33,877 nucleotides of DNA. Source: Candidatus Thalassarchaeum sp. GTDB taxonomy: Archaea; Thermoplasmatota; Poseidoniia; Poseidoniales; Thalassarchaeaceae. The position numbers were made by a program, and so were the translations under genes. Below are positions 1-7,489 of this stretch, one piece after another. Below the pieces are notes generated by a model that did not search any database, had not been told where the DNA came from, and worked only from the letters and a program-made list of their open reading frames with translations. Each line of letters begins with the position of its first letter. Positions within the stretch are counted from its first letter, which is position 1. The stretch spans positions 1 through 33,877 of the forward strand of contig JASMMD010000016.1 in NCBI GenBank assembly GCA_030748335.1, given 5' to 3'.

Positions 1-223
1 CTGATACGCCGCAGGCCCATCCTATGCCGCCGGAGCTTTCATCCACCCACCGTTCCAGGCGTGGTGAACTATGGGGCATTATTCTCAGTTTCCCGAGGTT
101 ATTCCCCAGCATAGGGCAGGTTACCCACGTGTTACTGAGCGGTACGCCGAGTCCCTAGGACTCACGACTCGCATGGCTTAATCGAACTCCAATAGCGGTA
201 GCCTCCGGCAGGATCAACCGGAT
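1..223 (-). rRNA. 16S ribosomal RNA, 5' end (partial)
   Basis: Read on the minus strand, the segment begins with TCCGGTTGATCCTGCCGGA, the near-universal archaeal 16S 5' end, and continues through the expected early helices (for example CATGCGAGTCG and AACACGTGGG). The gene runs leftwards out of the window, so only about the first 220 nt are present. The 5' boundary at 223 is set by homology and may be off by one or two bases. It lies downstream of secY on the same strand. No 23S or 5S gene is in the window, so linkage to them cannot be judged. Confidence 0.97.
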
Positions 224-567
224 TTCGCGTGAGCGGAATCACATGATCCTTGCAGAGTCTGTTTATCACAAGTTGTCACTAATTGGTTATTGGCGCAGAT
301 GCACTTTCATTGATTGAATGTAATTTATCTGCTTCTTGCACCCCCTGTATCGGGGGTCAAGTCATAATTGTGGTTAACCTCCTCAACCACGAACTAGTTC
401 GTGGCCGCACTTCCTCGGCAGCGCCACACCTGAAGGAGGATATCATCGCACTGGGTGCTCAATCTCCAACGCCGGTTAGACGCAGCGTCCTGCCGACCCT
501 CATACGGTATTTCAACGTGACGAGGGAGTCAGTATCGGCACTGCCGGGCAGTACGCCGAATATCGAC
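224..567 (-). promoter_or_regulatory. 16S rRNA leader and promoter region (gene-free)
   Basis: 344 bases between secY and the 16S 5' end hold no convincing gene. On the minus strand there are two TATA-like boxes: TTGAAATA at 508-515, close to the archaeal consensus and placing a start near 484, and GATAAATTA at about 321-329. A small hairpin ACTGC-CGG-GCAGT (540-552) follows the secY stop and could mark the end of the ribosomal transcript. A second hairpin ACCCCC/GGGGGT lies at 340-357. An 18-nt palindrome is annotated separately. Seen: motifs and structures. Inferred: which TATA box drives rRNA synthesis. Confidence 0.5.
387..404. repeat. 18-nt perfect palindrome in the 16S leader
   Basis: CCACGAACTAGTTCGTGG equals its own reverse complement over all 18 bases. 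The left arm AACCAC (385-390) is also complementary to GTGGTT at 370-375, so the palindrome fold and a GTGGTT/AACCAC hairpin exclude each other in RNA. It could be a dimeric DNA-binding site, an RNA processing or antitermination element, or a terminator stem; no T-run follows on the minus strand. Confidence 0.6.
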
Positions 568-2490
568 TCAGTCCGCTCCGAAGAACTCGCGCAGGACGGG
601 GTGCATCTCCATCGCCTGCTCCTTTTGGATTTGCTCGTAGGTCCGCAGGATTATGCCTACGGCTAGGAGCAGTCCGGTTCCAGTCGCGTTACCCACGGTT
701 CCCAGCAAGTCCGCACCTGCAGCAAGCAAGCCGACGAAGGCTCCGGAGAACAGGGTCACGGGAGGGATGTAACGCTCGAGGATGCGCTCGAGGACGACCG
801 GGTTCTTGCGGAACCCGGGAATCTGCATGCCGGTGCGCTCGATCTGCTTGGCGACGTCCTTGGCCCCCATGTTCGTGGTCTCGATCCAGAACTTCGCGAA
901 CACCGTCGAGCCTGCGGTCATGAAGAAGACGTAGGTGAAGACGTGCACCATTATCTGACCGAGGCTGTGGCCGTAGGCGTCGCCTGTCTGGTTCAGCAGC
1001 GGAATCAGCCAGTCGCCGACACCATTCACCATAGACGAGTACCATGCGAAACCGTCCGTGGGAGTAGTGGCGCCCGGTTCGTATGCTCCGAACCAGTGCG
1101 CCTTGCTCCAAGCCCCGTTCCTCCCTAATATCGGGACGGTGGACAGCACCGGGTGGCTCCAGAACAACAGGGTGAACATGTTGACGTTGGCGAGCAGGGC
1201 GGCCATCAGGATGACTGGGATGTTGCTCGCGTAGACCAGTCGGATGGGATACTGGCCCCGGTGACCGCGGACCTTGCCGTGGGTCAGGGGTAGTTCCAGC
1301 TTGCTAGACTCGGCGTATGCCACCACTAGGAACACGATGATTGAGGACGCTAGCGCTGCTATCGGGTTGGCATGATTGAGCAGTATAAGCTCGAAGCCGT
1401 TCTGCGACACCAGTTCGGAGTTGGTCGCGGTGCGCAGCGTGTAGAAAATCATCGGCAGGGTCCCGGAGGGTGGGTTGTCGAAGCTCATCGGTGAGCCTTG
1501 GACGACCGGTAATGGGGACAGTGTTCCGACGAAGGTCGACTGGGCGACACCGGCGGCGATGAACAGCGAGATTCCGCTACCTATGCCCCACTTGCTGACC
1601 AGCTCGTCTAGGAGGAACACGAGGTAGGAGCCGATGAACAGCTGCGAGACGATGATGGCGTTGGCCCATCCGATGCCGTACTGCCCGATGATGGTCTCGC
1701 TGGGGTCGAGGAAACCGTACACCTGGGGAATCGACTCGACGGGAATCATGAACAGGACTAGTAGTTTCTGGACGCCTTGGTACAGCTGCTTGTCGCTGGA
1801 GTCCTGCAGATCCAACTGGATAATCTTGGCCCCAGCGAACAACTGCATGATGATTGAGCCAGTGACGATTGGGCCTATCCCAAGGTGCATGATTGAGCCA
1901 GAGGCACCAGCCATGATGGCCCGGAACGAGGAGAAGATGTCGAGCGTAGAGTCTGAGAGCCCGTAGATCATCACGTTGGTCATCATGAAGTAGATGATGA
2001 GGACCAGTACGGTCGTCCACATCTTCTGGTTGAACCTGACGTGTCCCTCGGGCTTGGTTATGCTGGGGTAGACGTCAACTAGGCGTGACAGCGCGTAGAG
2101 CCTGCTTGACTCGGAACCAGAGTATGCCAAGCACGTGATAGCCATTGTCGCTCCCAGCCCTAGCAGTGCGACGCCTACCAGCAGGAATCCCACCGCGGCC
2201 TTGTCGACCCATCCCCAGTAGGCTAGGGCTAGTACGAAGACGAGCCATATCATGCCCTTCAGAGACTTGCCTAGGAATGGGATTTCCCTGATGTTATCAG
2301 GCAGGTCCCGCATGGTCGCCCACATGACGTAGCCGACGTAGAGGAATGAAACGAGGAACATCTTCAGAGCGCGCGTCTGCTCATCCGCAGAGCCATCGAG
2401 AAGATCTCCCCTCAACCAGTAGAACAGGGCACCCCAGTATATTGTCGCCATTATCGCGATTCCAATCGGGCTCGCTCGGCGCTCGACCAT
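568..2490 (-). CDS. secY: Preprotein translocase subunit SecY with N-terminal membrane extension
   Basis: Central pore subunit of the Sec translocon. The SecY core begins around DVYPSITKPEG, followed by hydrophobic helices, the plug-like region GASGSIMHLGIGPIVTGSI and the KWGIGSGISLF segment. At 640 aa the protein is longer than the usual archaeal 450-500 aa. The excess includes about 130 N-terminal residues with four predicted membrane helices ahead of the core. I chose the ATG at 2490, not the tracked 2511: it lies 5 nt after the uL15 stop and has a GGAGTGATC Shine-Dalgarno 4 nt upstream. Last gene of the ribosomal operon, as in other archaea. Confidence 0.95.
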   Translation of the reverse strand: MVERRASPIGIAIMATIYWGALFYWLRGDLLDGSADEQTRALKMFLVSFLYVGYVMWATMRDLPDNIREIPFLGKSLKGMIWLVFVLALAYWGWVDKAAVGFLLVGVALLGLGATMAITCLAYSGSESSRLYALSRLVDVYPSITKPEGHVRFNQKMWTTVLVLIIYFMMTNVMIYGLSDSTLDIFSSFRAIMAGASGSIMHLGIGPIVTGSIIMQLFAGAKIIQLDLQDSSDKQLYQGVQKLLVLFMIPVESIPQVYGFLDPSETIIGQYGIGWANAIIVSQLFIGSYLVFLLDELVSKWGIGSGISLFIAAGVAQSTFVGTLSPLPVVQGSPMSFDNPPSGTLPMIFYTLRTATNSELVSQNGFELILLNHANPIAALASSIIVFLVVAYAESSKLELPLTHGKVRGHRGQYPIRLVYASNIPVILMAALLANVNMFTLLFWSHPVLSTVPILGRNGAWSKAHWFGAYEPGATTPTDGFAWYSSMVNGVGDWLIPLLNQTGDAYGHSLGQIMVHVFTYVFFMTAGSTVFAKFWIETTNMGAKDVAKQIERTGMQIPGFRKNPVVLERILERYIPPVTLFSGAFVGLLAAGADLLGTVGNATGTGLLLAVGIILRTYEQIQKEQAMEMHPVLREFFGAD

Positions 2491-2495
2491 GGGGA

Positions 2496-2924
2496 TCACT
2501 CCTCTTCCCACTCGTCCCAGTCGCCGTCGCCGTCTTCTCCGACGGTGACGGACCCTCCAGCTGCCTCTACCTTCTCGATGGCGCGGGCGCTAGCCTCGGC
2601 GACGGTGATGTTGATGGCGCGGTCGATTCTGCCCTTGCCGAGCAGCTTGTCGTAGCCCTTCTCGCCGAGATTTATGGAATCGCCCTCAGCGAGCTCCTGC
2701 ACCTCTTGCAGGTTGATTGAGACGTTCACGTTGCGCAGGCTGGGGTGTCGGTTGAAGCCGTACATGCCCCAGTGTCTGGGCATGTACTTCAGTCGCGTCA
2801 TCAGCCTGTGCTTGTTGATTCCCGCGTTGCCGCGGCCGCCTCTCTTGCCAGCCCCTCTGCCGGCCTTCTTGCCACGGCCGTGATAGCGGCTGCGACCTCT
2901 GAACTTGTTCGTTCGTGAAACCAT
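2496..2924 (-). CDS. rpl15: Large ribosomal subunit protein uL15
   Basis: 142 aa. The Gly/Arg-rich N-terminus (HGRGKKAGRGAGKRGGRG) is the rRNA-penetrating tail typical of uL15, followed by the conserved archaeal stretch around RHWGMYGFNRHPSLRN. The C-terminus ends in a strongly acidic tail (DGDGDWDEWEEE), uncommon for an rRNA-binding protein but in line with other acidic termini in this operon. The stop lies 5 nt before the secY start, and uL30 is 9 nt upstream, so the genes are very probably cotranscribed. Confidence 0.95.
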   Translation of the reverse strand: MVSRTNKFRGRSRYHGRGKKAGRGAGKRGGRGNAGINKHRLMTRLKYMPRHWGMYGFNRHPSLRNVNVSINLQEVQELAEGDSINLGEKGYDKLLGKGRIDRAINITVAEASARAIEKVEAAGGSVTVGEDGDGDWDEWEEE

Positions 2925-2933
2925 GGCTATCCC

Positions 2934-3404
2934 TCAGATCATCCTTCCCACGAGGTCTGCTATCGCCTCGCCCCTGAATCCCAGAGCGCCACCAACAGAG
3001 AAGCTGCGCTTGATGCCGCCCCAGCCCTTGGCCCCCCTTGGCGGGTGCAGCCGGAATACTGGTTTCATCCCCTCGACGTCGCTGGTTCGGGCATCGCCTG
3101 AGGCGATGGCTTTCGATAGCGCGTTTATGGTCGAGAATTCGCTTCCAGACTTGATGATGGCGTTGGTGATTGGCTTGTCTCCAATCATGCGACCTCTCTG
3201 TGAGATGAGTTCGGAGATGGTGTCCGCGTCGGCCTCGCCCCATGTAACGTAGTCCTTGGCCTTCTTCAGCATCCCGACGTAGGCAGGGGTGTCGGGCACC
3301 AGTACGGCGTGGTTGACCTTGGTCAGGTTGAGCATCGACATGGTGTCGCGAATCTTCGGCTTGACACCGCGATCGCTGCGGACGCGTATCACTAGGAAGG
3401 TCAT
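2934..3404 (-). CDS. rpl30: Large ribosomal subunit protein uL30
   Basis: 156 aa, the long archaeal/eukaryotic form (bacterial uL30 is about 60 aa). The N-terminal beta strand FLVIRVRSDRG, the LNLTKVNHAVLVPDT segment and the C-terminal HPPRGAKGWGGIKRSF block fit archaeal uL30. It overlaps the uS5 stop by 4 nt (ATGA-type coupling), so its translation is probably coupled to uS5. Position between uS5 and uL15 is the standard spc-cluster order. Confidence 0.94.
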   Translation of the reverse strand: MTFLVIRVRSDRGVKPKIRDTMSMLNLTKVNHAVLVPDTPAYVGMLKKAKDYVTWGEADADTISELISQRGRMIGDKPITNAIIKSGSEFSTINALSKAIASGDARTSDVEGMKPVFRLHPPRGAKGWGGIKRSFSVGGALGFRGEAIADLVGRMI

Positions 3405-4204
3405 CTGATGATCCTCCCCTCAGTGATGTTGAGCCTAGTGCGGTCGGCCTCAGTGATTCGGGTCCGATTGAGCTCGACCAGCGCATTGAAGGTGGCGCGA
3501 GCGAAGTTGATTGTGGTCCGGGTCTGTCCCGCCGAGCGCGACCAGACGTCGGTGATACCGGCTAGGTCTAGGACTCTACGACCGTAGTCTCCAATGACAA
3601 GGCCCTTGCCCGCGGGTGCAGGCATCAGTGTGACTCTGGTCGAGCCCGAGTGTCCGGTCACCTTGAATGGGACGCTGGTTCCAGGACCCTCTGAGGACTC
3701 CCATGAGCCATTGCCACGCATCACGGTGACGAGATTGAGTTTGGCCTTGTCAATGGCCTTACGGATGGTGCTAGCAACCTCTTTGCCCTTACATACGGAC
3801 AGGCCGATGTATCCGTCCCCGTTGCCGACGGCGCAGAGCACGTTGAATCTCACCCTGCGGCCTGAGTCAGTCATCCTCTGAATCATGTTGACTGAGAGCA
3901 CGTCGTCGGTCAGGTCGGGCAGTAGCGCGTCAACAATCTCGACCTCGCGTACGGGCAGACCAGTGTCTAGGGCCTGCTCGTAGGTGTAGACCTCTCCGCT
4001 GGCGACCATTCTGCCTAGGCGCGTGCGGGGCTGCCATGCCCTCAGCGCGGCCAGTGGGTCGGGGCCCCGGCGGCGACGGGCGTCGCCTTCCTGCTCCTCC
4101 TGGGGTGCCAGTGCCATGGCTAGGCCCGGAGCTAGGTTGACGGGTTCTTCGATGGGCTCCTCTGAGGGCTCCTCTGTTGGCTGCTCTGCCGGTTCCTCGC
4201 TCAT
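3401..4204 (-). CDS. rps5: Small ribosomal subunit protein uS5 with acidic N-terminal extension
   Basis: 267 aa from the chosen ATG at 4204; the tracked start 4213 is an upstream GTG. The ATG follows the uL18 stop directly and has GAGGGTG upstream. The conserved double-stranded-RNA-binding and S5 C-terminal domains are clear (GNGDGYIGLSVCKGKE; GSTRVTLMPAPAGKGLV). Ahead of them lies about 60 residues of low-complexity EEP repeats (EEPSEEPIEEP) and a short basic segment RRRRG. The extension is clean in frame. Uptake-independent function is translational accuracy at the mRNA entry side. Confidence 0.94.
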   Translation of the reverse strand: MSEEPAEQPTEEPSEEPIEEPVNLAPGLAMALAPQEEQEGDARRRRGPDPLAALRAWQPRTRLGRMVASGEVYTYEQALDTGLPVREVEIVDALLPDLTDDVLSVNMIQRMTDSGRRVRFNVLCAVGNGDGYIGLSVCKGKEVASTIRKAIDKAKLNLVTVMRGNGSWESSEGPGTSVPFKVTGHSGSTRVTLMPAPAGKGLVIGDYGRRVLDLAGITDVWSRSAGQTRTTINFARATFNALVELNRTRITEADRTRLNITEGRIIR

Positions 4205-4205
4205 A

Positions 4206-4712
4206 CTATGCACCCTCTATCGCTTTCTTCGCCGACTCGACCGCTGCGGCAATCGAATCGTCGATGTGAGTTCCGTTGATCCTGTCGTCGTCAGGCAGCA
4301 CGTCCGCGCCGTGCGGCACGTCCAGTCCCGCGTCGACCATGCCCTTGAGGGCAGCGAACACGCGTCCGCCCGGCGACGAGGATGCAAGGCCGATGTCTAG
4401 TATGGCGCTGTCATGGCCCGCGGCGATGGCGGACTTGGCGAGCGCGTACCCTGCGATGTAGCAGGCGGGGACCGATTTCCTCGATGCTTCGGCGGGCCAG
4501 CCGTGCTTGGCCAGCGTCTTGCCGTTGACCGAGGCGACGATGCTGTCCCCACCCATCCCGAACTTGACCAATTGGCACGTCACTTGGGTGTTGGATACCC
4601 TGACGACTGCTCGGAGTGCGCCGCCCCTGAGCATCCTCAGACGGCGCCTGTAGTCTGTCCTGCCACTGCGGCGGCGCTTGAAGCGCAACCTCTGTCGCTT
4701 GCCGTGGGCCAT
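4206..4712 (-). CDS. rpl18: Large ribosomal subunit protein uL18
   Basis: 168 aa 5S-rRNA-binding protein. The basic N-terminus (RLRFKRRRSGRTDYRRRL) and the AYIAGY-like segment ACYIAGYALA are typical of the archaeal/eukaryotic type. I chose the ATG at 4712 rather than the GTG at 4715: an exemplary GGAGGTGAT Shine-Dalgarno lies 5 nt upstream, and the ATG shares a base with the eL19 TGA stop. Confidence 0.95.
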   Translation of the reverse strand: MAHGKRQRLRFKRRRSGRTDYRRRLRMLRGGALRAVVRVSNTQVTCQLVKFGMGGDSIVASVNGKTLAKHGWPAEASRKSVPACYIAGYALAKSAIAAGHDSAILDIGLASSSPGGRVFAALKGMVDAGLDVPHGADVLPDDDRINGTHIDDSIAAAVESAKKAIEGA

Positions 4713-5188
4713 CACTCATCACCTCCTAGCGAAATTTCGTCTAGCTCCATATTTGATCGCATATGAGCTATCGATCTGTATGAGCCGCCCTTCGACTTGC
4801 GGTAGTAGTAGCGGTACTGCGACGGAGTCAAGGTTCCGCTCGATCGAAGTTCCTTGAGTTCCCTGCGCTGAGCCCTAATCAGGCTCATCCAGCGCTGCTT
4901 CTTCGGGTTGCGTGAGTTGGCGCTGCCCTTGCGCGAGCCGTGGCCCTTGCGGCGGCCCTTCGACCTCTGGGCCGCTGCCTTGCGAGCCCTCACTCGACTG
5001 GTTCCCTTAATCGGCTTGGCCCTGATCAGGCCCTCCTCAATCAGTTCCCTGATGTCGTCCTTCTGGACGGCGCTCGAGACCTCGTCGAGGTAGTCCGGGT
5101 GGATCCAGACGCGGTGGACACCAACCTGCCTGCCTTCCTTCCTAGAGAGTATCTGGGCAGCCATCCGCTTCTGGTTGGTGATCATCAT
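4712..5188 (-). CDS. rpl19e: Large ribosomal subunit protein eL19
   Basis: 158 aa, a protein shared only by archaea and eukaryotes. The N-terminal globular part (MAAQILSRKEGRQVGVHRVW), the basic middle (RKAAAQRSKGRRKGHGSRKG) and the long C-terminal helix with RRELKELRSSGTL are all present. Two ATGs in tandem open the frame; the first is kept because GGGGG lies 8 nt ahead of it. Overlaps the eL32 stop. Confidence 0.95.
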   Translation of the reverse strand: MMITNQKRMAAQILSRKEGRQVGVHRVWIHPDYLDEVSSAVQKDDIRELIEEGLIRAKPIKGTSRVRARKAAAQRSKGRRKGHGSRKGSANSRNPKKQRWMSLIRAQRRELKELRSSGTLTPSQYRYYYRKSKGGSYRSIAHMRSNMELDEISLGGDE

Positions 5189-5835
5189 TGCAAGTCCCCC
5201 TTGCGCTCGAAGCGCCTCCGATTCAGTACCCTGAGCCCTAGGTCGTCGGCGCGGTCGTGAATCTGCGCTCGCTTCCTGTTACCGACCTTGGAGCCGATGC
5301 GGACAGCCTGACGCTCTGGGTCGATGCCGTCGAGGTCGGCTGGCTTGTGCACCATGACCTCCTTGAACCCTGATGGGTGCAGGCCTCTGACGGATGCGAT
5401 TTTGCGGTATCCAACCCTAGCCATGGGAGAGCGGTACTTGCGATTGACTCGCTGGCTCGACTGCATGCCCTTCGGCTTCCTCCAACCGGTCTTGGAGAGT
5501 CTTCTGTAACGGAACCACTCCTGTCTCCTGAAAGCGGGCTGCTTCTTCTTCTGAGCGTTCAGCAACTCTATGTCAGAGATTGTCGAGTCGTCGAGAACTG
5601 GCTTCTGCCGGGCGACGTGGAAGTCATCCCACTCGTCGTCGAAGAAGTCGTCATCGGCATCGAAGTCGTCGTCCTCGCCAACCTCTTCTTCGTAGTCTGG
5701 CTCCGGTTCGGAAGCGCCGCCGTCCTCGACTAATCGGTCGATCAGCTCTGCCTTCTTGCCGGAGACGGGCAGCCCGCGCTCGCGCAGGATGTCCTTGAGT
5801 TGGGCGACGGTGAGTCCCTCGTATTCCTCGTTCAT
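5185..5835 (-). CDS. rpl32e: Large ribosomal subunit protein eL32 with N-terminal SAP-like domain
   Basis: 216 aa from the ATG at 5835, 4 nt after the uL6 stop. The tracked start at 6081 lies inside uL6 and is not credible. The C-terminal ~120 residues are eL32 (FRRQEWFRYRRLSKTGWRKP; VRGLHPSGFKEVMVHK). The first ~37 residues (LTVAQLKDILRERGLPVSGK, then AELIDRLVE) match the SAP helix-turn-helix nucleic-acid-binding pattern. A very acidic linker (EEEVGEDDDFDADDDFFDD) joins the two. Haloarchaeal eL32 also carries an N-terminal extra domain, so extensions here have precedent; the SAP identity is my reading of the motif. Confidence 0.9.
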   Translation of the reverse strand: MNEEYEGLTVAQLKDILRERGLPVSGKKAELIDRLVEDGGASEPEPDYEEEVGEDDDFDADDDFFDDEWDDFHVARQKPVLDDSTISDIELLNAQKKKQPAFRRQEWFRYRRLSKTGWRKPKGMQSSQRVNRKYRSPMARVGYRKIASVRGLHPSGFKEVMVHKPADLDGIDPERQAVRIGSKVGNRKRAQIHDRADDLGLRVLNRRRFERKGDLQ

Positions 5836-5839
5836 TCTA

Positions 5840-6391
5840 TCATACTCCCTTTGAGACGATGTAGATTCCATCTTGGAAGACTCGTCTGTCTCGTTTCTTG
5901 ATTTTGCAAGCACGCTCGATGTTAGCAGCCGTCTGACCGACCTTCTCGCGGTCGGCTCCCTTGACCACCACATCGGTCTTGTTCTCGACGCGGACCTCGA
6001 CCTCAGCAGGGGTCCAGGGCAGCGGTGCCACTCGAGGGACCTTTTCGCCGAACAGGTTGGTGATTGTGAACCGCTTGCCATCCACCTTGAGGCTCATGGG
6101 GAAGTGGCTGAATACCGCCTTCAGTCGATACTCAAAGCCCTCGTCGACGCCGCGGACCATGTTTCTCAGATGCGCGGCCCAAGTCCCTGCGAGGGCCTTG
6201 TCGGAGCGTCGAGGGAGATTGGTGAATACCTCTAGTGCTCCCTCGCCCGTCCTGACCTCGACCTTGTGGTGACGGAACTCGCGAGATAGTGTCTGCTCGT
6301 CCTTGGAAATCGTCACGACATCACCATCCATGCTCGTGCTCACGCCTTCGGGGAGTGCGATTGAGTGCGAGATGTGGTCAAGTTTCGGCAT
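5840..6391 (-). CDS. rpl6: Large ribosomal subunit protein uL6
   Basis: 183 aa, two tandem alpha/beta L6 repeats. The N-terminal PEGVSTSMDGDVVTISKDEQ strand pair and the second-repeat KTDVVVKGADREKVGQTAANIE helix are characteristic. GGAGGG lies about 5 nt before the ATG. Sits between uS8 (12 nt away) and eL32 (4 nt). The protein contacts the sarcin-ricin loop region of the large subunit. Confidence 0.95.
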   Translation of the reverse strand: MPKLDHISHSIALPEGVSTSMDGDVVTISKDEQTLSREFRHHKVEVRTGEGALEVFTNLPRRSDKALAGTWAAHLRNMVRGVDEGFEYRLKAVFSHFPMSLKVDGKRFTITNLFGEKVPRVAPLPWTPAEVEVRVENKTDVVVKGADREKVGQTAANIERACKIKKRDRRVFQDGIYIVSKGV

Positions 6392-6403
6392 CTTATCCCT
6401 CCT

Positions 6404-6793
6404 TCAGAAAATGTATGCGAGGAGCCTTCCGCCGACTCTCTCCTTCTTGGCGTCGTAGTGGTTCATGACGCCCTGATTCGTGGTTAGTATCAGTACTCCT
6501 AGGTCGCGTGCGGGCAGGTACCTCGACTCCCACTTCTCGAACTCGGCGCGCCTCACGGAGTGCCTCGGCTTGATTACGCCGCAGCGGTTTATGGCCCCTA
6601 TGAGTTCAACCCGGTAAGAGCCTCCGCGTCCGTTCTCCAGTTTCTCGTACTCGCCAATGTATTCGGATGCCTGCATGATGGAAAGCATGCTGCCCAGCAT
6701 CTTGCTGGCAGGTTTGACGGTCACTTCGTAGTGGCCGGCTTGCTCGGCGTTGAATATTCGCGCGAACGCGTCACTTAGGGGGTCAAACTGCAT
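6404..6793 (-). CDS. rps8: Small ribosomal subunit protein uS8
   Basis: 129 aa, the normal archaeal length. The start DPLSDAFARIFNAE, and the C-terminal half with KWESRYLPARDLGVLILTT and the GRLLAYIF end match archaeal uS8, which binds the central domain of 16S rRNA. GAGGTGAT is found 4 nt before the ATG; the uS14 stop is 10 nt upstream. Confidence 0.96.
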   Translation of the reverse strand: MQFDPLSDAFARIFNAEQAGHYEVTVKPASKMLGSMLSIMQASEYIGEYEKLENGRGGSYRVELIGAINRCGVIKPRHSVRRAEFEKWESRYLPARDLGVLILTTNQGVMNHYDAKKERVGGRLLAYIF

Positions 6794-6803
6794 TTATATC
6801 ACC

Positions 6804-6956
6804 TCACGAGTATTTCTTGAATCCTATATCGGGAGCCACGTCCCGGAAGCACTGCCTGCACAGCCTCAGACCGTGTCGGCGAATCAGGCCACGCTTGCGG
6901 CCGCAGCGCCTGCAGCCGTTGGAACGTCCTATCTCTTTGCCATGATCGTGCGCCAT
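6804..6956 (-). CDS. rps14: Small ribosomal subunit protein uS14 (zinc-binding form)
   Basis: 50 aa, below the ORF-track cutoff and found by translating the gap between uS8 and uL5. It starts [14 protein letters not shown] and ends IGFKKYS. Four cysteines form two CxxC pairs (C15/C18 and C33/C36), the classic zinc ribbon of short uS14. GGAGTGAG precedes the ATG. Length, cysteines and position between uL5 and uS8 agree with archaeal uS14. Confidence 0.97.
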   Translation of the reverse strand: MAHDHGKEIGRSNGCRRCGRKRGLIRRHGLRLCRQCFRDVAPDIGFKKYS

Positions 6957-6961
6957 CCTTC

Positions 6962-7489
6962 TCACTCCTCCACTATCTCAAGCTCGTAGCGCTCCTGGAA
7001 CCACTGCTTGCTCTCCTCGCGGCCAACCCTGTGTCTCATGCCGACCTTGGAACTCCTCTGTCGGCGTCTCGACACCCGATGTCCCGGCCTCTCGAGGACG
7101 ACGTTGATGTCCATCCCGAAGATGCCGATGTCGGGGTCGTACTTCTGCTTCGGGAAGTCGGTGTAGTCCGAGATTCCGAAGGAGAGGTTTCCCTGTGAGT
7201 CGAAGTTGTAGGATGGCAGGGCGTTCTGCCTGACCCAGAACGCGTCCGTGAGGAACTTCTGAATCTCGTCATCACCGCGAATTGTCACCTTGCAGCCTAT
7301 CGGAGCACCCCTGCGCGTCCCGAGGTCGCGGTTGGTCTGCGTGGCCAGAGTGCGCACTGGCTTCATGCCGGTGAGCACCTCCAGGACCTTCTCGGCCAGT
7401 TGCAGCCTCTGGCCGCCCTCGCCGACACCGATGTTTACAGTGACCTTGGTGATGGACGGGGCCATCATGGAATTGCCCTCGTTGCTCAT
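6962..7489 (-). CDS. rpl5: Large ribosomal subunit protein uL5
   Basis: 175 aa 5S-rRNA-binding protein. The strand [15 protein letters not shown], the helix ending [18 protein letters not shown] and the [13 protein letters not shown] loop are diagnostic. The start overlaps the eS4 stop (ATGA), suggesting coupled translation. MSNEGNS is a short variable leader before the conserved core; the alternative start at Met8 cannot be excluded. Confidence 0.95.
   Translation of the reverse strand: MSNEGNSMMAPSITKVTVNIGVGEGGQRLQLAEKVLEVLTGMKPVRTLATQTNRDLGTRRGAPIGCKVTIRGDDEIQKFLTDAFWVRQNALPSYNFDSQGNLSFGISDYTDFPKQKYDPDIGIFGMDINVVLERPGHRVSRRRQRSSKVGMRHRVGREESKQWFQERYELEIVEE

Noticed and set aside
283-666. 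Plus-strand 127-aa ORF in the 16S leader
   Set aside because: It runs antisense into the secY 3' end, has no recognisable domain and crosses promoter and palindrome elements; best explained as chance.
5836-6081. N-terminal 82 residues of the tracked eL32 frame
   Set aside because: They lie inside uL6 in another frame; the ATG at 5835 after the uL6 stop is the natural start.
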